Source of the DNA: Balanoglossus misakiensis
Lineage: Eukaryota; Hemichordata
Direction of reading: 5' to 3'
Assembly: GCA_040954595.2 (NCBI GenBank)
Contig: CM082595.2
Span: 5,704,001 to 5,768,000, forward strand
DNA length: 64,000 nt
The notes beneath the pieces are model-generated. The model saw only the letters and a list, made by a program, of their open reading frames with translations, did not search any database and had not been told where the DNA came from. This document shows, in pieces, positions 40,601 through 55,600 of the stretch. Each line of letters starts with the position of its first letter. Within the stretch, counting starts at the first letter, position 1. The translations under genes were made by a program, and so were the position numbers.

Positions 40601-43600
40601 TTGTCCATATTTTTTTTGAAATATGGATGGGTGTGATGATGAACACAATTATTTAAAATTGTCAGTCCTTTCTCTTCCTTCACTTAGGGACTTGTGTAGT
40701 CTAGCATGTACCTGGATGCTTTTAGATCTTAGAACTGCAAGCCTCAATTCACCATTTGGCCAGTCCAGTTGGATTATAAAACAAGAGTCCTAAACATCAC
40801 ACATGGAGTAATATAACAATTAACATGCTGTAGTGGCATTCCCTTGAAGCCAATACAATAGCTGACAGCCATCTTCTGATGATAGGATCACATTCTGTCA
40901 GCAAAGGCAAGGCTAATTTAATCCACTTAAAACACCATCCTTCATTGATTACCTCACGGTACATCAATCATTTAGAGATGTTCCGAGTGACGAGTTTCAA
41001 CAGAAGGAAAACGACTGATTTATGTATCCAGTGAAATGGAGAAACACTGAAGAAGTAAGGCAAATGAGTTTCTTTCGTAAATGGTCCTCGTCGATACGTA
41101 CATCACCGAGACTTGTGTTCTATAGGTCTCTATGTGCTACATCAGTACCCGCAGTGTAATTTTCTCTGCAAGAATAACCACAGAGGAGACATGTAATCCC
41201 CTAGGAGAAAACAAAATGTCTATTACTACATTCCTCGTACAAAAACAAGAAATAAATCACCCTGACATGAAATCCTTCACGGACCATTTAACTGTTAAGC
41301 TTAAATTGCCAGAAAAATATTTTTCTGGCAATAAAAATACCACACACTGGGTTCTGCATCATAGTTTATTTTCACAGGCTGGGGGAAGATGGTATGGGAC
41401 TTTCATAGCAGGGTAATGCCACACTCATGAAATGCAATTTGCCACAGATCCTGAGATAACCCCATGTCCCTATGATAGACGGTTTTACAGGTATAACAGA
41501 AGTTCGCAGTATGTACAATCCGTCCATGATCTGACCTTGGCAAAATAATCCTTTCTGGATGTACTTAACACGTTAAATTTTTTGACTTAAGCAAAAACAG
41601 TTTCACCTTTTTAACCCTTTCACCCCCAGTTCCCTCTATAGAGCTCCAACCTTACCATGGTTAAAGGTATACAGTCACCTATGGAAAATTAGCAATAGTT
41701 ACCATGGCAAATTAAGATCTAGCCAATCACAGATTTTCACTGGGTGGCACACGCGAAAAATAGAGTGCCACCATATGTTCTTTAGAATGCTCAAATACAC
41801 CATTTCTGACATATATGGGTGTATGTGAATTGGAGGTGACTGTGTACCTTTAAACAGTGGATTTGGACTGGACCATATGATGGTGAAAGGGTTAAAAACT
41901 CCTGCCTGGCACCTTCAAGTCTTATTAATGTCAAGTTTAGGGAAAGAGACCATTCTGTTTCATTTCAGCAGCCAGGATGTCCATGTAGCATTCTTCCAAT
42001 TACCCACATTACCGAGGAAGAGTTTTGACGTCCATTACTGGAGACTGAAGTGGCTGCGAGCTGATGAGCCAAGTGTATTAAACTCTTGACCTTCAAATAG
42101 GATGATGAGCATTTAGCATGTTTGATATGTCATGCATAGATGATTTCCAAGAGTATCCTATTATAGTATGGATATTACAAATCAGCACACAAGCAAGCAT
42201 TCTGAGTAACTTGTATGTAAAACAGCTGCATATATGTTATATCACAAATGCTGGAATCCTAGCATTTCAAGAGAGTTACATGCAGTCACAAAATCGAAGA
42301 ACTCCATACATTCAATTAGTTCATGTTACCTGTTACCAGTATTTTGAACTTGTATGGCAGAGATACTAGATGTGCTAGGAGTATGCCAAAACCACTTTGA
42401 AATAAGCAATGTCACAGTGTCACACACAGTAGTTACCGCCCCTTAAATACACTGGTTCATTACACAGGGAGCAATTACCCTTTAGAGCATGACATTTGGC
42501 TTGTTCCGTGTAAACTGTTATCTTTGTCCTCTAAAGCTATGTGTGGCAGAGAGAGATTATTCAGACAATTGATGTGACCGTGAGATGAGACAGTTACTGA
42601 GTTAGTGGTTGACATATGGTATCTCATATTTTGTGAGCTGAAATCCTTCAAACATATTGCTGAGTCAGTGAGCGAGAAAGGTATGTTTTGCCTATTCTAC
42701 ACTTTTATTAGATTTATAGGCAACATGGAAAAAGTTATCACTGATTTATTGTTATGGTAGTTCCTAATACTTTCATATCATTCACGATGAAAAAAATTCA
42801 ATTTTCTTTTCAACTTCTACGTTTTCATTAATTTTCTATTACAGTATGATGAAATCAGACAGCTCTAGATTATTTCATCAATAAACAGGGAAATGAAATT
42901 TTGAGAAACACATTAAAAGATGTATTTTGTGCATCATGTACAATTTATGTAAAATTATATTACCACATTGGCAGCAGGAATACCATATTTAACTGAATTA
43001 AAATTTGGCCATTGCAAATGTTATGCTTGTTCATCTTCATAAAATTTATATTTTCTGTAGCTGAACTGTTCTGGAAAATCATTTTTTTTATCTAGAAATG
43101 ATTTCTACTGCTGAAATATTTCTGGTACTAGTATTTGCACAATCATTATGATATATCACAGACATACCTCATATTGCAATAAATCTTACTTTGATAAGAA
43201 GAATGATATTTGAAATATCAAACACTTATTAAGACTATTAGGCACTGAAAAGTAAATGTCTGTATTATGACTCAATTTTATTTTATGATGTTGTTTTAGG
43301 AGTCCAGCAATGAGTTTGTTTTGCGAGCAGGCAAATTCACTGTTGCACAAATTCTGTCGTCATGGTGATCTGATAAGCAGGCTCACGCACACACCTGTGC
43401 TGTTCACGTGGCAACCAGAGCATAGCGGCGAAAATCTTATATGTCAAGGACAAGGCACTATACTATCTCAGGGCCTGTGATAAATGTTTTCGCAATACTC
43501 AGTATCTTAAAAGTTCAAAATATCATTATAGAGCTATGACTCTGTTGGCTATGCAGGATATTTCACTATTAAAGGTATACGGTCACCTCCAATTTACATA

Positions 43601-46600
43601 TGCCCATATATGTCAGAAATGGGGTATTTGAGTGTCTAAAGAACATATGGCGGTGCTCTTTTTTCGCATGCCACCCACTGAAAATCCGTGATTGGCTAGA
43701 TCTCAAATTGCCATGGTTACTGTAGTTATATTTGCATAGGTGAATGTATACCTGTATTAAACTGCAGATTCTTGTTCAAATCCTCTCAAGAATGGCAATA
43801 TATGCCCAGTTTAATATTCAGTTTAAGATCACATCCCGTCCTTGTCAATGCTGTAGAATATTGCACATGACTGGAAACGCACATTTTTTATGCAAAGCCA
43901 TCAAGACATGAGTCATATATCTGCATTTCCATGTTTATAGTATCAGCAGTTTTGATGATTTCACTTTCCCTATAAAGCACTCTGACCTTTTTATGCAGGC
44001 CAGGATTGCTACATCTGCAACACCTATGATTGTACATTTACGAAAAATCAAAGGGTAATCTCACACGCCACAGAATAATTTACCTTCAAGTTCACCACTT
44101 TGATCGATTGTGGAGTGGCTTGTCCACTGATTTATGCATTGACAGTTCAATGGTGAAAAATCACAAGCACAGACTGTCGCGACCAGGTCCTTAAAGGTAT
44201 ACGGTCAACTCCAATTTACATATCGCCAAATGTAGTTGAAATGGCGTATTTGAGTGTTCTAAAGAACGCTTTATTTTCGCGTGTGCCACCCACTGAAAAT
44301 CTGTGATTGGTTAGATCTCGATTTACCATGGTAACTGTGGCTAAATTTGTATAGGTGACCGTATACCTTGTGAAACGTTTTTTTAACTGCCAGTTTTTAT
44401 GGAGTAATGGAGACCTGAGCTGCATTTCAAGTACGTAAGTGATAACTCCAGGCTGGAATGATTTTTTCTTTTCCAAGAAATTCATACACTTTGATGATTC
44501 AATATTAGTGATTCTTTTTCGGTCTGATTGATTGTGTTAGCTGTCTGAGCTTAATAATCTTTTACTACACTCTCAACGCTGCTTGAAACATTAAAGGGGA
44601 GGGTTGCTTGAGACCAATAAAGGGGAGGGTGGTCTTCACTCTACATGTGCGACTTTCCTGTTCATAAACACACCATCATCAATGGTCAAATTAAATAGAA
44701 AGTTTGATAAACCACCTATTTTCAGGTGATCAAAATACACATGAAATCGCATCTCATTAATGAAATTTTAATCTCATGAATATTTAAATGTCTTATTCAT
44801 GAATCAAGTTTCCCACTGAAATCTGCCAGGACTTTTTTTTTTAATAAAGTCATGGAGGGGAACAGCTCACGAGAATGTTCATACAATTTGCCAAGATGCC
44901 AGCAAAGTTACATTTACAAATCACGGCTCTGCTATGGTAGTAAACGTTTATTTATCGATGCAGGTAACGTCAAAGTTAATTAGCTGACTGATTGAAAGTA
45001 GATTTTGGTTTTTCTCTATGCCCTCGCCATTAGCAAAATCATCAGCACTCAGCGTGCCATCTCTGCTATCTTCAAATTTGTCCATTAATGGGAATAATCA
45101 CCCCATTCTTTTCAAATCGCCACAAAGCGTGTGCCAATTGCCATTTCTTCATCATCGCTCATTGCTATTATCAGCACGTGGATGCGTCCAAGGCAACGAC
45201 AAGTCGGTCATGAATGCCAATCCCCGTGGCAACAACTGAACAGACGATCAAATGCCTGCCTTAAAGGTATGCGGTCACCTATGGAAAATTAGCTATAGTT
45301 ACCATAGCAAATTGAGATATAGCCAATGATAGATTTTCAGTGGGTGGCACACGCGAAAAAAGAGCGCCACCATATGTTCTTTTGAACGCTCAAACACGCC
45401 ATTTCAGTCATATATGGGTGTATGTAATTGTAAATTGGAGGTGACTGTATACCTTTAAAGTTAAACTTGCAGAACTTGGGACACTATCATAATAGTTTTC
45501 TGTAATTAAGTCAATAAACTCACTGGAGAATGAATACTGAAAGCTTCGTGTACTCGACAAACCAGGACATTCATGTCAGAGGAATCTTTTGTACACTCGG
45601 CAATGATGGACAGCGCAATCAAAGTTGCCCTTCCTCTCTGCATAGTCTCTGCGTTTGTCAACGAACACAATCTAGGACGATACAGTTTCGATAGCGGGCC
45701 TTCAATGCCTTAAGCCTGTGCACGCCCAATAATGCCCGTGACTACAGCTCCTAAATTGCTTACATTTCATCCGATACTATTTCCTCAGTGCATCAGCCAG
45801 GTGGGGATACGCACACAATGCCTGTATACGAAAGCATCTGCAGTATAATCACATGGATAGCAGTACTGTACTGATTCAAAGTTTAATCAGGTTGTATAAA
45901 TCCAATCACTGAGCGGGGATAACCCAATTGAAAAGAAGTTTTCTTCGCGAGCCACTTATTTACCTGGAGTATTTAATCTTCTGTAAATGAACTTAGAGAG
46001 TTCAGCTTTTTCGCCACCCACAGTACAAATGCCAACCGGTGCTGAGATAGATTTAATATTGGCAGAAATATTGGCCAGGTCTGGGCAATGACACACGGAA
46101 ATAGAAATTTCCATCATCATTCCCACTGTCTTGTGACTTCATTCCAGAACTCATCCCGCAGAAAAAATCTGAGCTGGAAGACTGGAATTTTACGAAACAA
46201 ATTCCAAATTAAGTACTGGCTATCCGGGGCAGATACGTTTTCTATCTGCAACGCCGACAAACGATCACACATTTCTGTGAATGTTTGTCTGCTGCCTGAG
46301 GAATTTCAAACAAGCTTACAAATTTCAGCAGAAGACAGGGTGGCTGTGAATAGTTTGGAAGAGGCCTTGCTATTAAAAGAAATGAAAACAGCATCAATCC
46401 TCACTCAGTCACTGTACTGTGTGGCATTGTTGCACCAAGGAGAGAATATTTACGGCCACTATTGGTACATGTATGATTTTCTGACTGAATATGGGCTGCG
46501 TTGTGTGATATAGTTTTTAGTCACAAAAATTTACATTTTCCCCTGGGGAGTATTAAGGCTTATTTTTATTCAATTCTTTGTTTCAGACTAAAAATGTATG

Positions 46601-49600
46601 AGTTACACAAATACAAACACAAACATAAACAAAGTACAGAATCATGAGACAACAAAAAGAAAAAGTACTACTAAATAACCATGGCTTGATTTCGAGATTA
46701 TGCATTCCAAATACGTTCTGCCTTTGCATCATTTCATAGTCGTCAACAGCTGTTGCACATCTCTTCAGACAATCCACCCATTCATTTCACTGCAGATTTT
46801 TTTTTCTAGCACTTATCCAGGGGCGCTTCTATAGCAAATAGGACACTTGCGTGGTCGACGACTGTACATCCTCAACTGTAGTGGGACAAATTAGAATCCC
46901 TGATGGTTGTATCCAGCATATTTCTTTCAATATTTGATGGGTTTTCAATGCAAACATATCTGATAAGTTACAACCCCTGGGGGAGGCTGAATTACATGAA
47001 AACAGATGCGTAGGTCAGAGATCTTCCCATTGCATGGATCGCCAAAACTGATGGCGAAATCTCAAACGTTAATACATCATTACTTGTCAAACCTGGCTCG
47101 ATCTATCATAATCCAGCCAATCACATCAGTGTCAGTCAAAATAATTTACATAATTACGTACCTCATTTGCATACAATATTTGTTTATCATAATCCAGCCA
47201 ATCACATCAGTGTGAGTCAGAAAAATTTGCATGATTTCGTACCTCATTTGCATACAATATTTTTTGTACATTTTCATAGTATACTGCAAAACAGATTTCA
47301 ATCTGACAGCATCACACACATATGTTGCGCTCAGTTACATGTATGTAAGATCTTGAAGACGAAGTATCGGGAGAGAAAGAAATTCAAAAGAATACTTCAA
47401 TATCAAATCAGTTACTCTAATGTCCTGTTTCCATGTCCTGCCTTGAACGTGTAAAACTCACCAGTAGTTGAACGTGTACTGTTACATGTACAACCAAATC
47501 TAAATTCAATAGGCCTACTGAAGGATAAAATATGGTGCGCAGACAGACCCACTGTGGAGTGTGGTGTTCTATGAAATAGCTTTGTCTCAGCAGTACAAAA
47601 AAATTCACAAACAGACGAAAACGTGCATTTCTATATGGTTTATTTACGCATGTGTTTTTCTGTACATACTACGGCGTGGTTGAATTCTGGGCTTTTCAAA
47701 GCTGAATGCTGGGAATGTGTTAAGGGGTGTACAGCAAGAAATACCGAAAAGACTGTCAAAGATTCCAGCTATATGCACTGTCCCTTTCACGTTTGACATG
47801 TGTACAATCACGCGCATGCACCCCTGTTGGGGCACCGTAATTGATTTTGATGGATTTTTTCACCACTTGCAAATCGCAAGCTGGCATCTTGGCCAGACCT
47901 TTCACAAAGCATTTACACATTTGATGAATTAGCTTCACCGAGGAGTCGCCGGGGCATTGGCATGTCTTCTGCTCGACTGTTAATCTAACAAATGGGCTCA
48001 TTAGGTGCTGGGCATCACCATCTGACCGAGAGGTGTCACTGCGTCTGGCTCGGGAGGTGAGCGCGGTCACATCGTCATTCGCTGCTGGCATTCTTGAATG
48101 GCGTCTGACTGATGCTGAAAATTATTCAATTTAGGCTTTTCACCCCTTCCTTCTGCAGAGGTCCAAAGGAACCTTAGATTAGAAAACAATGGATTTCATC
48201 CAAACCATTGCAGTGAAAGGCTGAATCCTGTTGCTGTTAGCGAGCGGGGAGGGGCGCGCTAATCCCCATCCGCATGTCATAGGTCACCGAGAGGTCAGGG
48301 TTCACACAGTGAGCACACTTCGTCTTTAAAAATCTGTCCTTTATTGAGGTAACCCTATTTAATTAGAGAATTGTCTATAATGCCAGGTTTCATTGTACAT
48401 CACTCTCTCTTCTAAAAGTGTGGTGGTTGAAACGGAATTTTAAGAAATTCAAACATAATTCAGCACAAAATCTACACAAAGATGAAACTGGGAGGCCAAA
48501 GAAACATGCTGTCTTCCAAGATACCAGATTGTTGGGGCAGACACAAAAGTTTAATGATATTCTTCTTCATAAATGTAATCAAATGCCGCTTGTTGCAGGT
48601 ACATGTACAATGCACACATAGTTACCTTCGGCTCGAGCTGATCAGTTCTGTGGAACGTCGTTATTAATGAAGAAAGGGACAGACATAAATTACACCCTTG
48701 ACGTGTAATTAATCACACATTTTACACGACACGGCGCACACGCTACAGAATAGTACATGTCAGACGGTGTGTTCTGCTCTCAAATTAGGTAAATAATCGA
48801 CACTGAGCTTTGATCAATTTGTTAAATGGTGTGTAACTTAGTGGGTAATGATGCACCGTTGAATAAATTGCTGACTGCGGCAAAATTAAATTTACTAAGT
48901 GGCTTGGTGAAGATAATTGAGAATCATAAAGACAGTATCGACTTGTTTAAGTGTCTGGACAGCTGTGCCCGCAAAAGTTACTCCATTGTGGCTGTTCCAT
49001 GCATGATGCTTTAAAGGTATACGGTCCCCTATGGAAAATTAGCTACAGTTACCATGGCAAATTGAGATCTAGCCAATCACAGATTTTCAGTGGTCGGCAA
49101 ACACACAAAAAAAAGAGCGCCACCATATGGTCTTTAGAACGCTCAAATACGCCATTTCAGCCGTAAATGGGCGTATGTAAATTGGAGTGACTGTATACCT
49201 TTAAAGTTAAAACCTGAGCAAAAATTGAGATACCAGTACTACAACTTACAAGCTATACTCAGACAGGTGTATGAAGCACAATTTCCAATTTTTGAACATG
49301 CAAAAATGACTGACTGTTCAATGTCAACGAGCCATACTGGTACCATCCATACACCTCCACCTTCACCTTCACCAAAATCTCAGGAATGATATTTTGTCTT
49401 CTCCTTGGTATTATCAATTATCATTATGCCAGTGAGTGAGACGACTTCATGTAATACCAGCTGGCTTTGCAGACTCATTCATTGAGGGCACACAATAAGA
49501 GTACGTAAAAAGCGAAACCCTGAACGACCTTCGTTGTATATGAAAACTCAACACGGAAAATAAACATATAACATCCCAGCAGCAGAATCCCAGTGGTGTA

Positions 49601-52600
49601 TATGGATAATGCAATGATAGGCTAATCTTATCGCACACGTACGAACGCTGGCTACGAACATACCCCGTCACGCATGGGTGGCCATTTTAATTCAGCACTT
49701 CTCTTCCATCAACGTCCGTGACCACAGCTACATGGTGTTACTGTGCTTGTAATCGTTAACCCTGAGTAAACAATGTTGTTACATTTTACGTACCACAATA
49801 TTATGCAATTAACGTAATGTACTGTAACATGATGGCTGCTGCTTTTAGTAATTCTAGCAGGCCGCACTTAACTGGAAATTTCAGTTCGGAAAATTTAATT
49901 GTAGAATGAATCGAATACGACACACACACATTGCAACCATAATGGGGTAACTTTAAGACTCTCGTATTTTCGCAGATCTTACTTGAAATTACTAAAGGCC
50001 GCCATATTGCCGGGTGATGTAATTTGCATATCAGTATGTGACAGTTCAAAGCATTAAGTCTTAGTTGCACTTTCACACTTCCAAAAACTCAAAGGATGGA
50101 GGGTTGGGGGAGGAGGGGGGGGGGGGTGGACGTCAAATGCCATTAGTTGCATGTGTGCTACAAGTTTTAATAATCTAATAATCTTATACTCCACGTCCCT
50201 TACATAAGGCTGACATGAAATCAATACTTCTATTAAAACTGGAAACTATCAATAATATTGAATTGATAAGCATTTTGATGGAGTGACAATTCATGTTGAC
50301 CTCTCCTAATGATCTAAGGCCACCGACTGCAGTATCTGCACTTTAGAAATGGATACCAGATATTAATATCGTTCAACTATTCCAGTTATGACTTCATTAC
50401 GTTGATGTACTAGTATCAGTAGGCACGTCTGACGTGGAAGTTTCGCGTATTAATTTGATTGATTTACCACTATTTCGAATGAAACGTTTAACCAAGTAGT
50501 TCATATAGTTGTATACAAAGATTATACTAAGGTTGAGATGTTGCAAACCACATATGGGTGGACACGTGAGTAATAACACAGATATTTTCCAGGGGTTTCA
50601 GCCAAATAAATATAAGGTATCTATTGCAAGGGATGTACATCTTTAGGAAGACTTCAGCTGATTTTCTGTCAAATCTGACACGCGATAGCGAACTGAGCAA
50701 TCACACTCATTAAAGCATATCGTGATTCAATATATAAAATATTTGATATATTCTTAGCAACTGCACGGCCTTCAAACTATAAACTCGTGCAATGATACTT
50801 GCTCTAATATTCACAGGAGAGAGATGTTTAAATTTAACCAACAGTCTTCTTCTTTCAACATTTTTCATGACACCGACAGACGTACATTTTGAGAACAGAC
50901 ATCACAAAGCAACTGGAAAATCTACCTGCCCTGATTTCATCCTCAAATGATTTTTTTCATCTGGGCAGAACTTATAAACAATTCAGAAATCTAAATATTT
51001 TAGAACTATAGGAATAGGTGTCCTGTTACATAGGAACTGGAGTTTCTCAGGATCATCTCATCATTATCAGCGCCACCCTTTCACCCCCACCCTGCAGTGC
51101 GTGGATTCATCCTCCTCATTAAAGACAGTGCCAACAAATCAATTAGTGGGGTGGGGTGGTAACCTGTGCCAGGTCAGCAGAGTTCTCGTTATAAACACAA
51201 AATAATATGTTGCATGCAAGGCATAAAAACCTAAATACATTTTATCTGAATTTCATCATAAAAATTAGTTCTGACAGTGATCACTGATGATACTCTAGAA
51301 ACTTCCCACTTGAACTATGACCTTTGTTCATTTCAGTATAATGTGAACAGATCTGAAGAACTTGGTACTTACAATGTACTAATTTAGCTATTCTTTTAAC
51401 ATCATGAGGAATTTCAGTCACTCAAAAAATGACAACGATACTAATAAAACAAACATCATCACTCCTACATGACGGATGCCTTGATAAAATGCATTGAAGA
51501 TATATGCAGCAGTTGCCCTACATATTCAGTAACCCCTACACTAAATCCTTCCTATCACAATTTCTACAGTAATGTCTCAGCAATAATCTTTTATTGGAAG
51601 ATTTTGATGGTTTACATTGAAATAACATTATATGGGAATGTCCAAACTCAAGATTTCATGCCAACATTCAAAAATTAAATAAACATATCCATATTTATTA
51701 CTCAATATAAACAAACAATCCATTTTTTATTACTCTTAGTATGTATTTTACAGATCTCAATAGCTGCTTAGTAATATCACTGAGACAGTGTGAGTGTCTT
51801 TATGGCATCCAAATGCTGGTTTGTAATGGAAGGTAAAGATTAGCATGTAGTAAAATTCCTATCAGAGCCAAGGCTACCATAGGAATGCCTAGTTAAAGTC
51901 TGCATGTTGTCTTTGTATGTATGGAGGCCTTGTGCGACACATAAAACAAGTCATTGTCAATGACATAGTCCCCAATTGGATCAAGAGATTAGGAAAACAT
52001 TGAAGGAAACTGTGGTGGAATGTAATAAGTCACGCCCTGTCAGGAAAAAGGGCTCTGACAATATTACTGACAATTTAGCATGACATGCTACCATTAATTT
52101 ATAATAATCAATATGTGTACTATTAGTAAAATTGAGATTAGTATTTCAAATATTTGTATGGTAGTCACAATATTTCCTTAGTTTAGTAAGCGCAATTATA
52201 CCAGTATCTGACTAAATTCACCGCAAAATTTTCTTCTAAGGTCACTCATTATTCAGCCTGAGCAATGTAAGTCTCCACGCTACCAATATCCCCTCCCGAA
52301 ACAAGACACGCTATCACCCCTACGCCCTTTACAAGGACCCAGCCTCACAATGCAAAACAAGTGGGATGCATCCACTATACAGCTAGAAATAGGGTTAATA
52401 AAAGTCACACCGAGAACATTCTTTGGGTCACTAATCCCGACTTATTAAGAACAGAAAATATGCCAGCATAATTTGCCCCCAGCTGTCAAAAATGTCTTCT
52501 GGGAATTTCACTTCAGTTTTCCTGCATGCCAATCTTGTAACTTGACAGCGGACTTCATTTGAAACATGCAATATAATATATCGCTCTCTTTTAGAACCCA

Positions 52601-55600
52601 TTCCAATGATAAACTTGACAGATTCAAATGCTGCCCTGCCAAATAGATCGAACCTTAATGATTTATTCTAAACGTGAAATATATAATTTATCACATGTGT
52701 GTACAACATACGGTACCCATCAAAAAATTCAATGTTTACCCCTTTTTAATATGTGAGGATGTGGCTAAGTTCATTGAGGGACTTCCTAATAGTAATACTA
52801 CATGAACTGATTGATATATAGCACAAATGTTCAATTTCGAATCCTGTAATATACGTGCCTTTGTTTTAAACTTGCATTTTAAATGAAAATACCATGTGGA
52901 TAAAGTACCACGACCTTCCAAAATTTCGATATAAAAACGGTCTTTGCCTTCTGATCAAACTAACCATGATCTTAAAGCATAGACTTTTCTTTTATAACAC
53001 CATCACACACAAAATTACTTAGGGTAAGGTATTGACTTTCCACAGCAAAGAAATGGATTACCTACAGAAATGTACATTTTTCCTATAGTTTCCTATGTTT
53101 TTCAAATACAGTTATGGGTAATACATGTAAGCATGCCTCTGATACCATTTTGATGGACCACTGATGCACATTACATAATGAAAGAAAATGTAAATGTACA
53201 ATTAAGCATTTTTAAGATATCTGTGATGCATTAAACAGTAACAGCTGAAATTTTAAAACCAATATCTTCTCCTCAAGAGTACACTTTTGATTGATATTTT
53301 TTCTATATATCCAGATTATGATAATCTTGGAGTGGGATTTACGATTACGCAGGGGCAATAGAGAGTCGGTTTACATTAGAGCACCCTGTAGTATTTGTCC
53401 ACGATTAGCAAGGACGCCTAAGGTCAGTGAGTTCACTTGATACAATTAGGTATAAACAAACACAGTACAATGTGGGACCACAATGCAGGCAGAAAATGTA
53501 TGAAGGTTTGTTGTGCTGTATTTTGAATAGGTCTTTTGAGGAAAGACTGTATCTGCATTGTAACTTAAAGTGTCTCTCCGAAGAGAAAACACATTTTCAA
53601 AAAAAAAGGCAATCAGTTGCTCTGGGAATGTTTTGAACCTCTCAGGAGCAGTGAGTGCAACAATCAGAGTTTTCACAAAAAGTGAAACTGTGATTTTAGA
53701 TTTGTGATTGCAATCATATCAATGCAACGATCGAATGCTGAAAGGAAGCAGAAATGGCTTCAGTTGTTGTGATGGTCACTTGTGGTGGCTTTTCCATCCT
53801 TATCTTGATAAGACTTTTGTCTGATGTCATACGCATAAAATTACTAGGACAATTTGTCAGCAAACCCAGCTAATGCTACATCCTAGGTTTTTACAGTTCC
53901 TCAGCAGAGATGACGTTAGTTTAATATGCTGAGTGTAAAAACAATATGTGGCCATCAAGTTTACAATTCTCAAACAGATGTGCCATAAACTTGAAAGGGC
54001 ATAAAAACCTAATGTTTGTATTTATTACAAAATTATCTTCTTCACTGTTTATGTGCTTATCGATTTTACATACTTTTTTGTAGCCTCATCCTAATTATCA
54101 GCCAAATGGGGCCAGTACTATATTGTTATGGTGTGAAAGTTGGGGCTATTAAGATGAATTTGATATTGATTGTGAGAAACTGGTTCACACAGAGAATGCA
54201 CAAAAGATGGATTCAACTTCAAGTGTTTTGTGGACAGAATCTGCCACAGCAACAAGCTGGTACTGTCAGTGTAGTGCTTGGCTGCAGTTGAATACATGTA
54301 TATTTCATCTATACACAATCATGTATGTTTCATCTATACACTCATGTATGTTTCATACAATCTTGTATGTTTCATGTACAATACACACCCCTATCCCCAC
54401 ACCCATACTAGGTAATTAATTTCTTAAAAGAGAAATGTACATTATTACATTGTGTTGATATCTTGATTTATATTTTTAAATCACATTATTTTATGAAGAC
54501 TTTATTGAGTAATGTTATTTTCGTAAATAACATTACTCTGTGATATAAACACAAAATCAGTTTGAATTTACTTTTATCATCAACTAGAATGGAAAGGGCA
54601 TTTTTCTTTCCTTTGAATAGCCACTTCTGATTAAATTTACTAAATACTTAAGAATAAGTGGATCAAATGTTGACTTGTCCATGGACTTGATTGTTTCACA
54701 GTACTGTAGTCTGGAAGTCAATGAGTCTGCCTGTTTCTTGAATGTCTTCCATCATCAGTCTACTATGACTGGACATCAGAAATATCAGGACATTAAGAAA
54801 CTTATCTCGTTTGTGGCCAGTGGGCAATAATGATAATGATCAATGAAGGCTCCATCACTGCATTTCCTAAAAAGCCAATTAAATGCCGAAGACAGTGAGC
54901 GGCGACCTTGAAGTTCAAACATTCAAGGTTTCACAAGCCGAGAGTTGTTGACTGATTGGATTGCGAAAAGTCAAAGTTTAGAGAATAATTTCATCCCCGG
55001 GGGGATGTGCTGAGTATAATCACTTTATCACATGGGGGTCTGAAAATGTACAGCAATTGATGTCTAGCCGGCATATGATGGCGAGTGACTCGCACTGTGT
55101 TACTTTTTGCATTAATAAATATGAAATTCGCTATTTTCAAATTCTGGGTATCATCATGTCTATTTCAACATGGAGACACTGCCTTCTGCGGCTCATCGAC
55201 AAATAATACATCTTCTGTGCGATAAATCACGGCATGAAGACACGTTAATGCGCTAAGTAATATATTCTGAAGTCAGTTGGCCTAAACAGTGTTTCTCGTA
55301 CGTAGAAATTATTGACATCCGATCATCCGATCTGGTTTTGCCGTCCAGAACAGAAACCAAGGCAAAAGCTCTCGAGCTACTGAATCGAACTGCAGCTCTA
55401 CACGTATACATGCAACCGCTCCGTTTATAACATAAATATTCACCGAAAACATCAAAATCGACTTGTTAAACGGGGAGAGATTGTGGGTGTTGTGATTTAT
55501 GAGAGTAGATGTCTTGTAAAGCAGGACTTCAGCTTCGAGGGATGGAACTAGCTCACTCTAGACTATCTTGTTGCGCCCGGTCCAACATGTACCTGCTGCC

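Noticed and set aside
46088-46513. 141-residue open frame on + in FBXO42 intron 1
   Set aside because: It is the longest frame in the window outside the real exons, but no family resemblance, no flanking splice or promoter signal and no codon bias distinguish it from chance in AT-rich sequence.
47756-48091. 111-residue minus-strand frame, considered as an extra FBXO42 exon
   Set aside because: Exons 1 and 2 already join in phase and align continuously with human FBXO42 (LIQ-GVIRQ), leaving no room for it. A KGLAK-like stretch was only a superficial match.
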